The translations under genes were made by a program, and so were the position numbers. From contig QNRL01000001.1 of the NCBI GenBank assembly GCA_003315335.1, forward strand, positions 496,001-560,000: a stretch of 64,000 nt of DNA. Reading direction: 5' to 3'. The stretch comes from Pseudocitrobacter faecalis (GTDB taxonomy: Bacteria > Pseudomonadota > Gammaproteobacteria > Enterobacterales > Enterobacteriaceae). The notes beneath the pieces are model-generated. The model saw only the letters and a program-made list of their open reading frames with translations. It was not told the DNA's origin and made no database searches. This document shows, one piece after another, positions 26,820 to 37,732 of the stretch. Every line of letters begins with the position of its first letter. Position 1 is the first letter of the stretch.

Positions 26820-27901
26820 CATTCCTGTTCAGATAGAGCCGCAAGCTGGTCAGCCTGATATTCCTGAACAATAGGCTCGATCAGCATATCCAGCTTGCCT
26901 TCCATGACTTCATCCAGACGGTAGAGCGTCAGGTTAATGCGGTGATCGGTCACACGCCCTTGCGGGAAGTTATAGGTACGATTACGGTCGCTACGATCGC
27001 CCGTGCCCAGCAGGTTACGGCGCGTGGACGCTTCCGCCTGCTGACGCTTAGCTATTTCAGCGGCACGAATGCGAGAACCCAGCACGGAGAGCGCCTTCGC
27101 TTTGTTTTTGTGCTGCGAACGTTCGTCCTGACACTCCACCACAATACCGGTTGGCAAGTGGGTAATACGGATTGCCGAGTCGGTGGTGTTAACGTGCTGA
27201 CCGCCCGCGCCCGAGGAGCGGAAAGTATCGATACGCAGCTCTGACGGGTTGATATCGGGCAGCTCGGCTTCCGGCAGCTCCGGCATCACCGCAACGGTAC
27301 ACGCCGAAGTATGGATACGCCCCTGCGATTCCGTTGCCGGGACGCGCTGCACGCGGTGTCCGCCGGATTCAAATTTCAGACGGCCATACACACCTTCGCC
27401 GCTGATTTTGGCGATCACTTCTTTGAACCCGCCATGCTCGCCTTCGTTGGCGCTCATGATTTCCACACGCCAGCGGCGCGCTTCTGCATAGCGGCTGTAC
27501 ATCCGGAAGAGGTCACCCGCAAACAGCGCGGCTTCGTCACCGCCGGTGCCGGCGCGCACTTCAACATAGGCGTTGCGTTCGTCATCCGGGTCACGCGGCA
27601 ACAGCAGAACCTGAAGCTGTTGTTCCAGCTCTTCTTCCCGCGCTTTGGCGTCCTGTAATTCTTCCTGCGCCATTTCGCGCATTTCCGGGTCGTCCAGCAT
27701 CATCTGGGCGGTTTCAATATCGTCCTGAACCTGACGCCAGTCAGTGTAACAACGTGAAACGTCGCTCAGCTGCGCGTACTCGCGCGACAGCGCCCGGAAA
27801 CGCTCCTGATCGGCGATGGTCTCTGCATCACCCAGCAGCGCCTGAACTTCTTCATGGCGCTCGTACAGAGCTTCCAGTTTGGCAACAATAGAAGGCTTCA
27901 T
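26819..27901 (-). CDS. prfA: Peptide chain release factor 1
   Basis: RF1 recognises UAA and UAG stop codons and triggers peptide release on the ribosome. The product has 360 residues, the E. coli length. The GGQ catalytic motif is in [17 protein letters not shown] (about 229-245), and its Gln is the target of PrmC encoded next. The domain order is standard: helical N-terminus, codon-recognition domain, GGQ domain. It follows hemA with a 35-base gap. Confidence 0.97.
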   Translation of the reverse strand: MKPSIVAKLEALYERHEEVQALLGDAETIADQERFRALSREYAQLSDVSRCYTDWRQVQDDIETAQMMLDDPEMREMAQEELQDAKAREEELEQQLQVLLLPRDPDDERNAYVEVRAGTGGDEAALFAGDLFRMYSRYAEARRWRVEIMSANEGEHGGFKEVIAKISGEGVYGRLKFESGGHRVQRVPATESQGRIHTSACTVAVMPELPEAELPDINPSELRIDTFRSSGAGGQHVNTTDSAIRITHLPTGIVVECQDERSQHKNKAKALSVLGSRIRAAEIAKRQQAEASTRRNLLGTGDRSDRNRTYNFPQGRVTDHRINLTLYRLDEVMEGKLDMLIEPIVQEYQADQLAALSEQE

Positions 27902-27936
27902 TGGCGTAAATGCACCTTGTAATAGAAAGAGTTGTG

Positions 27937-29193
27937 CTACTCCAGCCCGAGGCTGTTGCGCAGAATATGCAGGCGTTCGTCATCCCCGTCACGGGCGGCC
28001 TGCTGAAGAGATTTGGTTGGAGCGTGGATCAGGCGGTTGGTCAGCTTACGCGACAGGTCCTGCAAAATAGCCTGGGCGTCGCCGCCCTGCTCCAGCGCCG
28101 CAAGCGCTTTCGCGGTGAGCTCTTCACGCGCCATTTCGGCCTGTGAACGGTATTCGCGAATGACATCGCTGGCGCTTTGCGCGCGCAGCCAGGCCATAAA
28201 TTCGCTGGTTTCTTGCTCGACAATCGTTTCAGCCTGCACCGCAGCGGCTTTGCGCTGGGCAAGGTTGTGCTGAATGATGTTTTGCAAATCATCCACGCTG
28301 TAAAGATAGGCGTTAGCCAGTTTGCCCACTTCGGGCTCGACGTCACGCGGTACGGCGATATCCACCAGCAGCATCGGCTGGTTTCGGCGGGCTTTTAACG
28401 CACGTTCGACCATCCCTTTACCGATAATCGGCAGCGGGCTGGCGGTAGAACTGATGATGATATCCGCGTCTTTTAAGCGCTCGTCGACATCGCTTAACGC
28501 AATCACTTCCGCGCCCACTTCCTGCGCCAGCACCTGCGCGCGTTCGCGGGTACGGTTGGCAATCAGCATTTTCTTGACGTGATGTTCACGCAAATGACGC
28601 GCCACCAGTTCAATGGTTTCGCCTGCGCCGACCAGCAGCACGGTGACGGTAGAGAGTGATTCAAAAATTTGTCGCGCCAGCGTACAGGCCGCAAACGCTA
28701 CAGACACTGCACTTGCGCCGATATCGGTTTCGGTGCGCACGCGTTTGGCGACCGAGAACGATTTCTGAAACATGCGCTCAAGTTCGCTGGCATGCAAATG
28801 CCCCTGCGCGGAATCCGCGAAGGCTTTCTTAACCTGTCCAAGAATTTGCGGCTCGCCCAGCACCAGCGAATCGAGGCCACTCGCCACGCGCATCAGGTGG
28901 CTGACGGCATCGTTATCCTGATGCCAGTACAGGCTTTCACGCAGCTCGGTTTCGTTCAACTGATGGTAGTCGCATAACCAGCGCACGATGGCGTCGTGAA
29001 GGTTGTCCTGCTCTTCCACACTCAGGTATAGCTCGGTGCGATTACAGGTCGACAACACCACGCCCCCCTGCACCATTGGCTGAGCCAGCAGGCTCTGCAG
29101 CGCCTGGTCAAGCGTATCCGGCGAAAACGAAACACGTTCTCGCAGCGCTACCGGTGCTGTTTTGTGGTTGATGCCAAGCGCTAAAAGGGTCAT
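27937..29193 (-). CDS. hemA: Glutamyl-tRNA reductase HemA
   Basis: This enzyme reduces glutamyl-tRNA to glutamate-1-semialdehyde, the first step of tetrapyrrole synthesis, with NADPH. It has 418 residues. The catalytic Cys50 is in [12 protein letters not shown], the NADPH-binding motif is [16 protein letters not shown] (about 184-199), and a C-terminal dimerisation helix is present. The N-terminal [15 protein letters not shown] carries the region known to control stability in Salmonella. It heads the gene run toward kdsA and is divergent from lolB; the 233-base gap holds promoters for both, not resolved by eye. Confidence 0.97.
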   Translation of the reverse strand: MTLLALGINHKTAPVALRERVSFSPDTLDQALQSLLAQPMVQGGVVLSTCNRTELYLSVEEQDNLHDAIVRWLCDYHQLNETELRESLYWHQDNDAVSHLMRVASGLDSLVLGEPQILGQVKKAFADSAQGHLHASELERMFQKSFSVAKRVRTETDIGASAVSVAFAACTLARQIFESLSTVTVLLVGAGETIELVARHLREHHVKKMLIANRTRERAQVLAQEVGAEVIALSDVDERLKDADIIISSTASPLPIIGKGMVERALKARRNQPMLLVDIAVPRDVEPEVGKLANAYLYSVDDLQNIIQHNLAQRKAAAVQAETIVEQETSEFMAWLRAQSASDVIREYRSQAEMAREELTAKALAALEQGGDAQAILQDLSRKLTNRLIHAPTKSLQQAARDGDDERLHILRNSLGLE

Positions 29194-29426
29194 GTTGCAG
29201 GAGTAGTACCAGCGTTGATAAGGTTAGTCTGAGCGCATCATACAGGATGCGCGAGATCAATAAAAGAGACGCTCCCCTTTTGGAGTAGTGTCATCGCTCA
29301 CCTTCTGTTCAATCGGATAGCCAAGAGAATTTAATGATTTAAGACAACTTGAGCGTAGACGCTGCTCCGCCGCGACGCTAGCATTAAGGGTTATAACTGC
29401 TACCTATCGCAAGGATTGTCATTATC

Positions 29427-30047
29427 ATGACCCTGTCTGACTTTCGCCTGATTCGTCTGCTGCCGCTGGCAAGCCTCGTTCTTACCGCTTGTGTGACCAC
29501 ACCACCGCAAGGGCCGGGGAAAAGCCCGGACTCGCCACAGTGGCGTGAACATCAGCAGGAAATTCGCAAGCTGAACCAGTATCAAACCCGCGGTGCATTC
29601 GCGTATCTCTCTGATGAACAAAAAGTTTATGCGCGCTTCTTCTGGCAGCAGACCGGTCAGGATCGTTACCGACTGCTGCTAACCAACCCGCTGGGCAGCA
29701 CCGAGCTGTCGCTTACCGCGCAGCCTGGCTCAGCGCAGTTGGTCGATAATCAGGGTAAAACCTACACCGCCGAGGATGGCGAAGAGATGATTGGTAAGCT
29801 CACCGGCATGCCGATTCCGCTCAACAGCCTGCGTCAGTGGATTTTAGGCCTGCCAGGCGACGCGACCGATTACACACTCGACGACCAGTATCGCCTGCGC
29901 GAAGTGAATTACACGCAAAACGGCAAAACCTGGAAAGTGGTGTACGGCGGCTACAACGACCAGAAACCGGCGCTGCCTTCAAATATGGAACTCACTGAAG
30001 GTTCCCAGCGCATCAAGCTGAAAATGGATAACTGGATCGTGAAATGA
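29427..30047 (+). CDS. lolB: Outer-membrane lipoprotein receptor LolB
   Basis: LolB accepts lipoproteins from periplasmic LolA and inserts them into the outer membrane. It has 206 residues with a lipoprotein signal ending in the lipobox LTAC (Cys near residue 22). The mature LolA/LolB-fold domain contains [22 protein letters not shown] and [14 protein letters not shown] with the exposed hydrophobic loop Leu. The end overlaps the ispE start (ATGATGA), so the two are coupled. The gene order lolB-ispE-prs is conserved. Confidence 0.97.
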   Translation: MTLSDFRLIRLLPLASLVLTACVTTPPQGPGKSPDSPQWREHQQEIRKLNQYQTRGAFAYLSDEQKVYARFFWQQTGQDRYRLLLTNPLGSTELSLTAQPGSAQLVDNQGKTYTAEDGEEMIGKLTGMPIPLNSLRQWILGLPGDATDYTLDDQYRLREVNYTQNGKTWKVVYGGYNDQKPALPSNMELTEGSQRIKLKMDNWIVK

Positions 30048-30895
30048 TGACCCGTTGGCCCTCTCCCGCAAAGCTGAACCTGTTTTTATATATCACCGGG
30101 CAACGCGCCGACGGTTATCACGAGTTGCAGACGCTGTTTCAGTTTCTCGACTACGGCGATACCTTAACCATCGAGCCGCGTCAGGACGGGCAACTGCGCC
30201 TGCTAACGCCGCTTAAGGACGTGCCGGACGAGGATAATCTCATCATCCGCGCCGCGCGCCTGCTGATGAAAATGGCGGCGCAGACGCAGCGCTTGCCGGA
30301 AGGCAGCGGCGCCGACATCAGTATCGAAAAACGGCTGCCAATGGGCGGCGGTCTCGGTGGCGGCTCGTCTAATGCCGCCACGGTACTGGTCGCCCTGAAT
30401 CATCTCTGGCAGTGTGGTTTTTCAGAAGATGAGCTGGCCGCGATTGGCTTAACGCTAGGCGCCGATGTGCCCGTATTTGTTCGTGGCCACGCCGCCTTTG
30501 CTGAAGGCGTTGGCGAGCAACTCACGCCCATCGATGTAGCTGAAAAATGGTATCTGGTTGTTCATCCTGGCGTCAGTATTCCCACGCCAGTGATTTTTAA
30601 GGATCCAGATTTGCCCCGGAATACGCCCAAAAGGTCAATAGACACGTTATTAAAATGTGAATTTCGCAATGATTGCGAGGTTATCGCAAGAAAACGTTTT
30701 CGCGAGGTTGATGAGGTGCTTTCCTGGCTGTTAGAATACGCGCCGTCGCGCCTGACTGGCACAGGGGCCTGTGTTTTTGCTGAATTCGACACAGAACTCG
30801 CTGCTCGTCAGGTGCTGGAGCAAGCCCCGGAATGGTTTAATGGCTTTGTGGCTAAGGGTGTCAACCTTTCTCCACTCCATCAATCCATGCTTTAG
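30044..30895 (+). CDS. ispE: 4-diphosphocytidyl-2-C-methyl-D-erythritol kinase IspE
   Basis: This GHMP-family kinase phosphorylates CDP-methylerythritol in the non-mevalonate isoprenoid pathway. It has 283 residues like E. coli IspE. The N-terminal [22 protein letters not shown] contains the catalytic Lys, [14 protein letters not shown] (about 95-108) is the ATP-binding glycine loop, and GADVPVF holds the catalytic Asp. The start overlaps lolB. The following 149 bases carry the untranslated leader of prs. Confidence 0.97.
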   Translation: MMTRWPSPAKLNLFLYITGQRADGYHELQTLFQFLDYGDTLTIEPRQDGQLRLLTPLKDVPDEDNLIIRAARLLMKMAAQTQRLPEGSGADISIEKRLPMGGGLGGGSSNAATVLVALNHLWQCGFSEDELAAIGLTLGADVPVFVRGHAAFAEGVGEQLTPIDVAEKWYLVVHPGVSIPTPVIFKDPDLPRNTPKRSIDTLLKCEFRNDCEVIARKRFREVDEVLSWLLEYAPSRLTGTGACVFAEFDTELAARQVLEQAPEWFNGFVAKGVNLSPLHQSML

Positions 30896-30981
30896 CCGGG
30901 CAAGCTGAGTTTCGGTGACAACGTCACCCTGTTCCAGACGTTGCATCGCGCTCTTTAATACACCGCCTGGGAAGAATATAG

Positions 30982-31992
<1,011 letters not shown>

Positions 31993-32004
31993 TCGAACCT
32001 GGTT

Positions 32005-32032
32005 AAAAAACCCGCTGCGGCGGGTTTTTTTG
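32005..32032 (+). terminator. Terminator of prs
   Basis: AAAAAACCCGC-TGC-GGCGGGTTTTTTT forms a GC stem with flanking A and T runs, 13 bases after the prs stop codon. Confidence 0.92.
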
Positions 32033-32116
32033 TCTATAGTAACTATTTGTATGACCTATGCCTCCTTCACCTGCCATTCACATGACAGATGATGCGCTCA
32101 CGGATGAAACATTATT

Positions 32117-33799
32117 GTGAATAAAATCTTCTCCTCACAGGTGATGCCTTTCCGCGCTCTCATCGATGCGTGCTGGAAAGAGAAGTACACCGTATCCCGC
32201 TTTACACGCGATGTTATCGCCGGGATCACTGTCGGTATTATTGCTATCCCGCTGGCGATGGCGCTGGCAATCGGTAGCGGCGTGGCGCCACAGTACGGCC
32301 TGTATACCTCTGCCGTTGCAGGGATTGTTATTGCCCTAACCGGGGGCTCCCGCTTTAGCGTATCCGGGCCAACAGCCGCCTTTGTCGTTATCCTTTATCC
32401 CGTATCACAACAGTTTGGCCTCGCCGGGCTGCTGGTCGCCACGCTGATGTCCGGGGTATTTTTGATTCTTTTTGGCCTTGCGCGTTTTGGCCGCTTAATC
32501 GAATACATTCCTCTTTCTGTCACGCTGGGCTTTACCTCCGGTATTGGTATCACCATCGGGACAATGCAGATAAAAGACTTCCTGGGTCTGCAACTGACGC
32601 ACGTGCCGGAACACTATCTGCAAAAGGTCGGCGCGCTGGTCATGGCGCTGCCTACCACCAATTTTGGCGATGCGGCGATTGGTATCGTCACGCTCGGCAC
32701 GCTTATTTTCTGGCCACGCCTTGGCATTCGCCTGCCAGGCCACCTGCCCGCGCTGATTGCCGGCTGCCTGGTCATGTTTATCGTCAACATGTTGGGCGGT
32801 CACGTCGCGACTATCGGCTCTCAGTTCCACTACGTACTGGCGGATGGTTCGCAGGGTAATGGCATCCCGCAACTGCTGCCGCAACTGGTGCTGCCATGGG
32901 ATATGCCGGGTTCAGACTTCACGCTAAGCTGGGCATCGCTACGCGCCCTGCTGCCTGCCGCCTTCTCAATGGCGATGCTGGGGGCGATAGAGTCTCTGCT
33001 CTGCGCCGTGGTGCTCGACGGTATGACCGGCACCAAACACAAAGCCAACAGCGAACTGATTGGTCAGGGGCTGGGAAATATTGCCGCGCCGTTCTTTGGT
33101 GGCATCACCGCCACCGCCGCCATCGCCCGTTCTGCCGCCAACGTGCGTGCCGGGGCAACTTCACCTGTTTCTGCGGTGATCCACGCGATTCTGGTTATTC
33201 TGGCGCTGCTGATCCTCGCACCGCTGCTCTCCTGGCTGCCGCTTTCAGCGATGGCCGCCCTGCTGCTGATGGTGGCATGGAACATGAGTGAAGCGCATAA
33301 AGTGGTTAACCTGCTTCGCCGCGCGCCGAAAGATGACATCATCGTGATGCTTATCTGTATGTCGCTGACGGTGCTGTTCGACATGGTTATCGCCATTAGC
33401 GTCGGGATTGTGCTGGCATCACTGCTGTTTATGCGCCGAATCGCGCAGATGACCCGCCTGTCGCCGGTGAATGTAGACGTACCCGATGATGTCCTGGTAC
33501 TTCGCGTGATCGGCCCACTGTTCTTCGCCGCTGCCGAAAATTTGTTTACCGATCTGGAATCACGTATTGCAGGTAAACGCATTGTAGTGCTGAAGTGGGA
33601 CGCCGTGCCGGTACTGGATGCTGGTGGCCTGGATGCGTTTCAGCGATTTGTTGGGAAATTACCTGAAGGATGTGAACTGCGGGTGTCGAATATGGAATTC
33701 CAGCCGCTGCGCACGATGGCGCGCGCCGGAATCAAACCGATTCCTGGTCGCCTGACCTTCTTCCCGAACAAAGAAGCGGCGCTGGCCGATATCAAATAG
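32117..33799 (+). CDS. dauA: C4-dicarboxylate transporter DauA (SLC26/SulP family)
   Basis: This inner-membrane anion transporter was shown in E. coli to take up succinate and other C4-dicarboxylic acids aerobically at acidic pH. It has 560 residues with about 12-14 membrane segments (SulP signature [19 protein letters not shown] near 55-75) and a cytoplasmic STAS domain from about residue 440 ([21 protein letters not shown] ... [13 protein letters not shown]). It follows prs, separated by the terminator, so it has its own promoter. The former name is ychM. Confidence 0.95.
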   Translation: MNKIFSSQVMPFRALIDACWKEKYTVSRFTRDVIAGITVGIIAIPLAMALAIGSGVAPQYGLYTSAVAGIVIALTGGSRFSVSGPTAAFVVILYPVSQQFGLAGLLVATLMSGVFLILFGLARFGRLIEYIPLSVTLGFTSGIGITIGTMQIKDFLGLQLTHVPEHYLQKVGALVMALPTTNFGDAAIGIVTLGTLIFWPRLGIRLPGHLPALIAGCLVMFIVNMLGGHVATIGSQFHYVLADGSQGNGIPQLLPQLVLPWDMPGSDFTLSWASLRALLPAAFSMAMLGAIESLLCAVVLDGMTGTKHKANSELIGQGLGNIAAPFFGGITATAAIARSAANVRAGATSPVSAVIHAILVILALLILAPLLSWLPLSAMAALLLMVAWNMSEAHKVVNLLRRAPKDDIIVMLICMSLTVLFDMVIAISVGIVLASLLFMRRIAQMTRLSPVNVDVPDDVLVLRVIGPLFFAAAENLFTDLESRIAGKRIVVLKWDAVPVLDAGGLDAFQRFVGKLPEGCELRVSNMEFQPLRTMARAGIKPIPGRLTFFPNKEAALADIK

Positions 33800-33800
33800 C

Positions 33801-33830
33801 AAAATGGCTCCTTCTGGAGCCATTTTTTTT
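33801..33830 (+). terminator. Terminator of dauA
   Basis: AAAATGGCTCC-TTCT-GGAGCCATTTTTTTT forms a ten-base stem with a T-run, immediately after the dauA stop. It may also serve ychH on the other strand. Confidence 0.92.
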
Positions 33831-33838
33831 ATCAGATA

Positions 33839-34114
33839 TCAGTGACTGGTGCGTTTGTCGCGGCGACAACGTTTGTCATAGTGGCGTACCCACCAGTATC
33901 TGTCGCAAACCTGTTCGTGTCCGCCGACACGCGCCCCGGCAAGCCAGAGGATTGCGCCGATAAAGATGCTTAACACAGCACCATGCGCGAAAAACTGTGG
34001 CAAATTGAACTGTGGCAACTGGTTTAAGATAGAGTAGCCGACACCGCCGACCATCACGACCAGGCCCAGACCCATGAGCACATTACCGAGTAACGAAGCG
34101 TTTTTACGTTTCAT
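33839..34114 (-). CDS. ychH: YchH family stress protein
   Basis: A 91-residue inner-membrane protein with two hydrophobic helices (about 10-30 and 43-60) and a basic, Cys- and Trp-containing C-terminal tail (ARVGGHEQVCDRYWWVRH). It matches E. coli YchH in length and place beside dauA and pth. GGAGG precedes ATG 34114. E. coli work links it to stress responses and CRP; here a sigma70/sigmaS-like -10 and a dyad lie upstream. Confidence 0.92.
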   Translation of the reverse strand: MKRKNASLLGNVLMGLGLVVMVGGVGYSILNQLPQFNLPQFFAHGAVLSIFIGAILWLAGARVGGHEQVCDRYWWVRHYDKRCRRDKRTSH

Positions 34115-34168
34115 ATGTCACCTCCGAGCTTTTGGGCTTAAGGGAAATATCCCTTCTCCTTGTGTGTA

Positions 34169-34213
34169 AAGTATAGACACCACTTTTGGCAATTTGTGCG
34201 ATGGTGATCGCAA
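34169..34213 (-). promoter_or_regulatory. ychH promoter with a dyad at -41.5
   Basis: On the minus strand CTATACTT (34176-34169) is a good -10 element of the kind favoured by sigmaS. Upstream the dyad TTGCGAT-CACCA-TCGCACAA (34194-34213) is centred at 34203.5, 41.5 bases from a transcription start near 34162. The position fits a class II activator. The sequence departs from the CRP consensus, so CRP is only a candidate. Confidence 0.45.
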
Positions 34214-34387
34214 TTACGAACATTAACGCAACAAAACTTTACATTTAATTTACTGAATTACATCAAGTCCGAATGGTCACCAGAATGAACTATTCAGTTT
34301 TTGCCGCTTTGGGCGCTTATTTTTGTCAAGTGCGCGATCACCACGTAAACTACGCGCCAGAAATACGACCAGTGCAGGAATAATAAC

Positions 34388-34972
34388 GTGACGATTAAAC
34401 TGATTGTCGGCCTGGCTAACCCCGGCGCGGAGTATGCTGCGACGCGCCATAACGCGGGTGCCTGGTATGTCGATTTGCTGGCGGAGCGCGCACGTGCCCC
34501 GCTGAAAGAAGAAAGTAAGTTTTTTGGCTACACCTCGCGCATTAATCTGGCGGGTGAAGACGTGCGTCTGCTGGTGCCAACCACATTCATGAACCTGAGT
34601 GGCAAAGCCGTCGCCGCGCTGGCAACGTTCTATCGTATTAATCCGGATGAAATTCTGGTGGCGCACGATGAACTCGACCTGCCCCCTGGTGTGGCGAAGT
34701 TTAAGCTCGGCGGTGGTCATGGCGGCCATAATGGATTGAAAGACATCATCAGCAAACTGGGTAATAACCCCAATTTTCATCGCTTACGCATTGGAATTGG
34801 CCATCCGGGTGATAAAAACAAAGTTGTCGGTTTTGTTCTCGGCAAACCGCAGGCATCTGAACAGAAGCTGATCGACGAAGCGGTAGACGAAGCAGCCCGC
34901 TGTACGGAAATCTGGCTGAAGGATGGCTTAACCAAAGCCACCAACCGTTTGCACGCCTTTAAGGCGCAATAA
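34388..34972 (+). CDS. pth: Peptidyl-tRNA hydrolase Pth
   Basis: Pth releases tRNA from prematurely dropped peptidyl-tRNAs. The product is 194 residues from a GTG start at 34388 that gives the conserved [13 protein letters not shown]. The catalytic His20 lies in [10 protein letters not shown], with Asn10 (GLANPG), Asn68 (TFMNLSG) and Asp93 ([10 protein letters not shown]) also in place. It precedes ychF by 115 bases, as across the family. Confidence 0.96.
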   Translation: MTIKLIVGLANPGAEYAATRHNAGAWYVDLLAERARAPLKEESKFFGYTSRINLAGEDVRLLVPTTFMNLSGKAVAALATFYRINPDEILVAHDELDLPPGVAKFKLGGGHGGHNGLKDIISKLGNNPNFHRLRIGIGHPGDKNKVVGFVLGKPQASEQKLIDEAVDEAARCTEIWLKDGLTKATNRLHAFKAQ

Positions 34973-35006
34973 CCGTTGAACTGCGGCATTTTTGCCGCAT
35001 GCCGTG

Positions 35007-35012
35007 TATAAT
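35007..35012 (+). promoter_or_regulatory. Candidate -10 box of ychF
   Basis: A perfect TATAAT (within TGTATAATAGG) stands 75 bases before the ychF start in the pth-ychF gap, just after a TGCGGCA / TGCCGCA hairpin. No convincing -35 hexamer is seen at 17 bases. Confidence 0.5.
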
Positions 35013-35087
35013 AGGCAGAGTTATTTACTTTTCTGATACCTGTTATCTCTAACAGGTTGATTATCAAAAGATTAAGGTGATTTAAAC

Positions 35088-36179
35088 ATGGGATTTAAAT
35101 GCGGTATCGTCGGTTTGCCTAACGTGGGCAAATCCACCCTGTTCAATGCGCTCACAAAAGCAGGTATTGAAGCGGCGAACTTCCCGTTCTGTACCATTGA
35201 GCCGAACACCGGTGTTGTACCCATGCCCGACCCGCGTCTGGACCAGCTGGCTGAGATCGTTAAACCCCAGCGCATCCTGCCAACCACCATGGAATTCGTC
35301 GACATCGCAGGCCTGGTAAAAGGCGCGTCCAAAGGTGAAGGTCTGGGCAACCAATTCCTGACCAACATCCGCGAAACGGAAGCGATTGGCCACGTGGTTC
35401 GCTGCTTCGAAAACGACAATATCATCCATGTCTCCGGCAAAGTGGATCCGGCAGAAGATATCGACGTTATCAACACCGAACTGGCGCTCTCTGACCTTGA
35501 TACCTGCGAACGCGCGATTCACCGTGTGCAGAAGAAAGCCAAAGGCGGCGACAAAGATGCAAAAGCGGAACTGGCGGCTCTGGAAAAATGCCTGCCGCAG
35601 CTGGAAAACGCCGGCATGCTGCGCGCGCTGGATTTAAGCGACGAAGATAAAGCCGCTATCCGCTACCTGAGCTTCCTGACCCTGAAGCCGACCATGTACA
35701 TCGCTAACGTCAACGAAGACGGCTTCGAGAACAACTCATACCTGGATAAAGTGCGCGAAATCGCTGCTGCCGAAGGTTCTGTGGTCGTTCCGGTGTGTGC
35801 CGCTGTCGAATCTGATATCGCCGAGCTTGACGACGAAGAGCGCGACGAATTCATGCAGGAACTGGGCCTTGAAGAGCCGGGCCTGAACCGCGTGATCCGC
35901 GCAGGTTACGCCCTGCTGAACCTGCAAACCTACTTCACTGCGGGCGTGAAAGAAGTGCGCGCATGGACAATTCCTGTCGGCGCGACGGCACCGCAGGCAG
36001 CCGGTAAAATCCACACCGACTTTGAAAAAGGCTTCATCCGCGCCCAGACCATCGCGTTTGAAGACTTCATCACCTATAAAGGTGAACAGGGTGCAAAAGA
36101 AGCCGGCAAAATGCGTGCAGAAGGGAAAGATTACATCGTGAAAGATGGCGATGTGATGAACTTCTTGTTCAACGTCTAA
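35088..36179 (+). CDS. ychF: Redox-regulated ATPase YchF (Obg-related)
   Basis: This cytoplasmic P-loop protein of the Obg family prefers ATP over GTP and associates with ribosomes. It has 363 residues. The G1 motif is GLPNVGKST (about 8-16), G3 is [16 protein letters not shown] (about 66-81), and the altered G4 (NVNED in place of NKxD) explains the ATP preference. A helical coiled-coil insertion (about 130-170) and a C-terminal TGS domain ([15 protein letters not shown]) follow. A terminator lies 25 bases after the stop. Confidence 0.97.
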   Translation: MGFKCGIVGLPNVGKSTLFNALTKAGIEAANFPFCTIEPNTGVVPMPDPRLDQLAEIVKPQRILPTTMEFVDIAGLVKGASKGEGLGNQFLTNIRETEAIGHVVRCFENDNIIHVSGKVDPAEDIDVINTELALSDLDTCERAIHRVQKKAKGGDKDAKAELAALEKCLPQLENAGMLRALDLSDEDKAAIRYLSFLTLKPTMYIANVNEDGFENNSYLDKVREIAAAEGSVVVPVCAAVESDIAELDDEERDEFMQELGLEEPGLNRVIRAGYALLNLQTYFTAGVKEVRAWTIPVGATAPQAAGKIHTDFEKGFIRAQTIAFEDFITYKGEQGAKEAGKMRAEGKDYIVKDGDVMNFLFNV

Positions 36180-36204
36180 GACAGTTAGTTCTCATCAATG
36201 TCAT

Positions 36205-36235
36205 AAAAAATCCACGCGAATGCGTGGATTTTTTT
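36205..36235. terminator. Terminator between ychF and the NmrA-like gene
   Basis: AAAAAATCCACGC-GAAT-GCGTGGATTTTTTT forms an eight-base GC-containing stem with A and T runs on both sides, so it can work in both directions. Its stem is the same as the one at 37692-37720. Confidence 0.92.
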
Positions 36236-36239
36236 AATG

Positions 36240-37166
36240 TCATGCCTGCTTTATGAGCCACTGCGCCGCCGTGGTCGTGTTGATACCGTGCAGATAATTG
36301 AAAGTTGTTTTTTTATCCCACGCGACGCCGTCAGGTCTGGCGAAAGCTAGCCGGTATTTTGTGCCCACATCATCAGGATTATCGCGCACCTCATCCTGAA
36401 GCTGTTTTCTGACGCGTAATTCTCTTTTTACTTCTGTTTTCCAGTGCTCCTGCATTAAATCAGCCAACTGATTATAGGTGAGCGTATCCCCGGCGATATA
36501 GACAATCTCATTACGAAAAGCGGGTTGATGGAAGAATATTGTTGCCGTCAGCCGACCGATATCTTCAGGGGTAGTCAGCGTGATTGCGTACTGCCAGTCA
36601 CCCAGGCCATAAACCGTTTTTCTTTGGGTATCAACGACACCAAAACTGGGCTCAAAGAGGTAGCTGGTAAAAATACCGGTAGAAACAATGACCCACTCAG
36701 TTGCGTTCTGCCCCCGCAGCAGATGGCGAACGTCAAGCTGCTCATCCCATACCTGTTGTCCGCTACCTTTGCCGATGACATCATAATCTACGCCGAACTG
36801 CCACGGGAAATAGCGTTCTACGCCTGCGTCCAATACCGCCTGCGTCACCTTCATCTGCGTGCCCGGCCCTCCGACAAAACCACTGCAGTTGATAACCGCA
36901 TCAAAAGAAGCAAAGATCTTACTCAGCTCTGAACAATCATTTTTCTCCAGATCCCCTATGACGACCGTCACGCCCAGTTTCATTAGCTCATCAAGCCTAT
37001 CCTTACGCGAGCCTGAAATGGCGTTAGCCGCCTCTTTTCTGAGTAACACACTGATTTTCACCTGCCCATGTTGAGCTTTGTCACTCATCGCCCGGATAAC
37101 CTGGATGCCGAGTTCCCCCGCGCCGAGGATAAGCACTGTATTTACAGATTTATTTTCACGCTTCAT
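36240..37166 (-). CDS. NmrA-like NAD(P)-binding reductase
   Basis: A 308-residue soluble protein with an N-terminal Rossmann motif VLILGAGELGIQVIRAM (GxGxxG, about 10-26), followed by VVIGDLEKND and DAVINCSGFVGGPG, typical of the NmrA / isoflavone-reductase-like atypical short-chain dehydrogenases. The usual Tyr-x3-Lys catalytic pair is not obvious, so it may be a sensor or a reductase of unknown substrate. The chosen ATG (37166) has AGGAGA upstream; a longer frame to 37385 would run over the divergent regulator and is rejected. Paired with an HxlR regulator that probably controls it. Confidence 0.85.
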   Translation of the reverse strand: MKRENKSVNTVLILGAGELGIQVIRAMSDKAQHGQVKISVLLRKEAANAISGSRKDRLDELMKLGVTVVIGDLEKNDCSELSKIFASFDAVINCSGFVGGPGTQMKVTQAVLDAGVERYFPWQFGVDYDVIGKGSGQQVWDEQLDVRHLLRGQNATEWVIVSTGIFTSYLFEPSFGVVDTQRKTVYGLGDWQYAITLTTPEDIGRLTATIFFHQPAFRNEIVYIAGDTLTYNQLADLMQEHWKTEVKRELRVRKQLQDEVRDNPDDVGTKYRLAFARPDGVAWDKKTTFNYLHGINTTTAAQWLIKQA

Positions 37167-37251
37167 GCTTGTCTCCTGTCGTAGTACAGGGTCATCCTGA
37201 CATCTGACAGGGTCTGGCTCAATTAGGCACATGAATGATACCGGAGGCGGG

Positions 37252-37653
37252 ATGACGTCTGAACAGGAAGCATTGCTGAAGTTTTCAAAAGAATTTTGCG
37301 ACGAATTAAGCCACGACGATGAAGGTTTGAAGCGTGAGATCCTTGCCCATGTTGGTAATCGCTGGTCGCTGGGAGTGTTACACATTCTGGGTACTGGCGG
37401 CGCGCTTCGTTATGGCGAGATACGACGCAATCTTACGGGTGCGACTCAAAGAATGCTGACCCGAACCCTACGGCATCTTGAGCGGGATGGGCTTATCTCT
37501 CGCTGTGATTATCAGGAAAAATTGCCAAGAGTGGTTTACGCGATTACGGATATGGGAAAAGAGATGCTTCTGCAGATGTTGCCATTGTGGTCGTGGATCA
37601 TCACATCCACTCATAATTTCAGGGTTGCCAGGGCAAAGTATGACGGCAATTAA
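37252..37653 (+). CDS. HxlR-family winged-helix transcriptional regulator
   Basis: A 133-residue protein with the HxlR fold: VGNRWSLGVLHILGTGGALRYGEIRRNLTGATQRMLTRTLRHLERDGLI is the DNA-binding winged helix (about 33-85). Many family members sense electrophiles or redox state through an N-terminal Cys; here one Cys is at about residue 16 (KEFCDELS). The start at ATG 37252 follows GGAGGCGGG; an ATG at 37231 lacks a ribosome site. It is divergent from the NmrA-like gene with an 85-base gap, the usual arrangement for a regulator and its target. Confidence 0.87.
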   Translation: MTSEQEALLKFSKEFCDELSHDDEGLKREILAHVGNRWSLGVLHILGTGGALRYGEIRRNLTGATQRMLTRTLRHLERDGLISRCDYQEKLPRVVYAITDMGKEMLLQMLPLWSWIITSTHNFRVARAKYDGN

Positions 37654-37691
37654 GAAACGTACGATGACAATCTGGCGACTCCTGCAGCCTG

Positions 37692-37720
37692 AAAAAATCC
37701 ACGCACTCGCGTGGATTTTT
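37692..37720. terminator. Terminator between the HxlR gene and prpE
   Basis: AAAAAATCCACGC-ACTC-GCGTGGATTTTT is flanked by A and T runs and lies between convergent genes, so it probably serves both. Only the loop differs from the terminator at 36205-36235. Confidence 0.92.
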
Positions 37721-37732
37721 CACAGTTTACCC

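Noticed and set aside
37167-37385. N-terminal extension of the NmrA-like protein
   Set aside because: It runs antisense through the HxlR gene; the Rossmann motif follows the later ATG closely.
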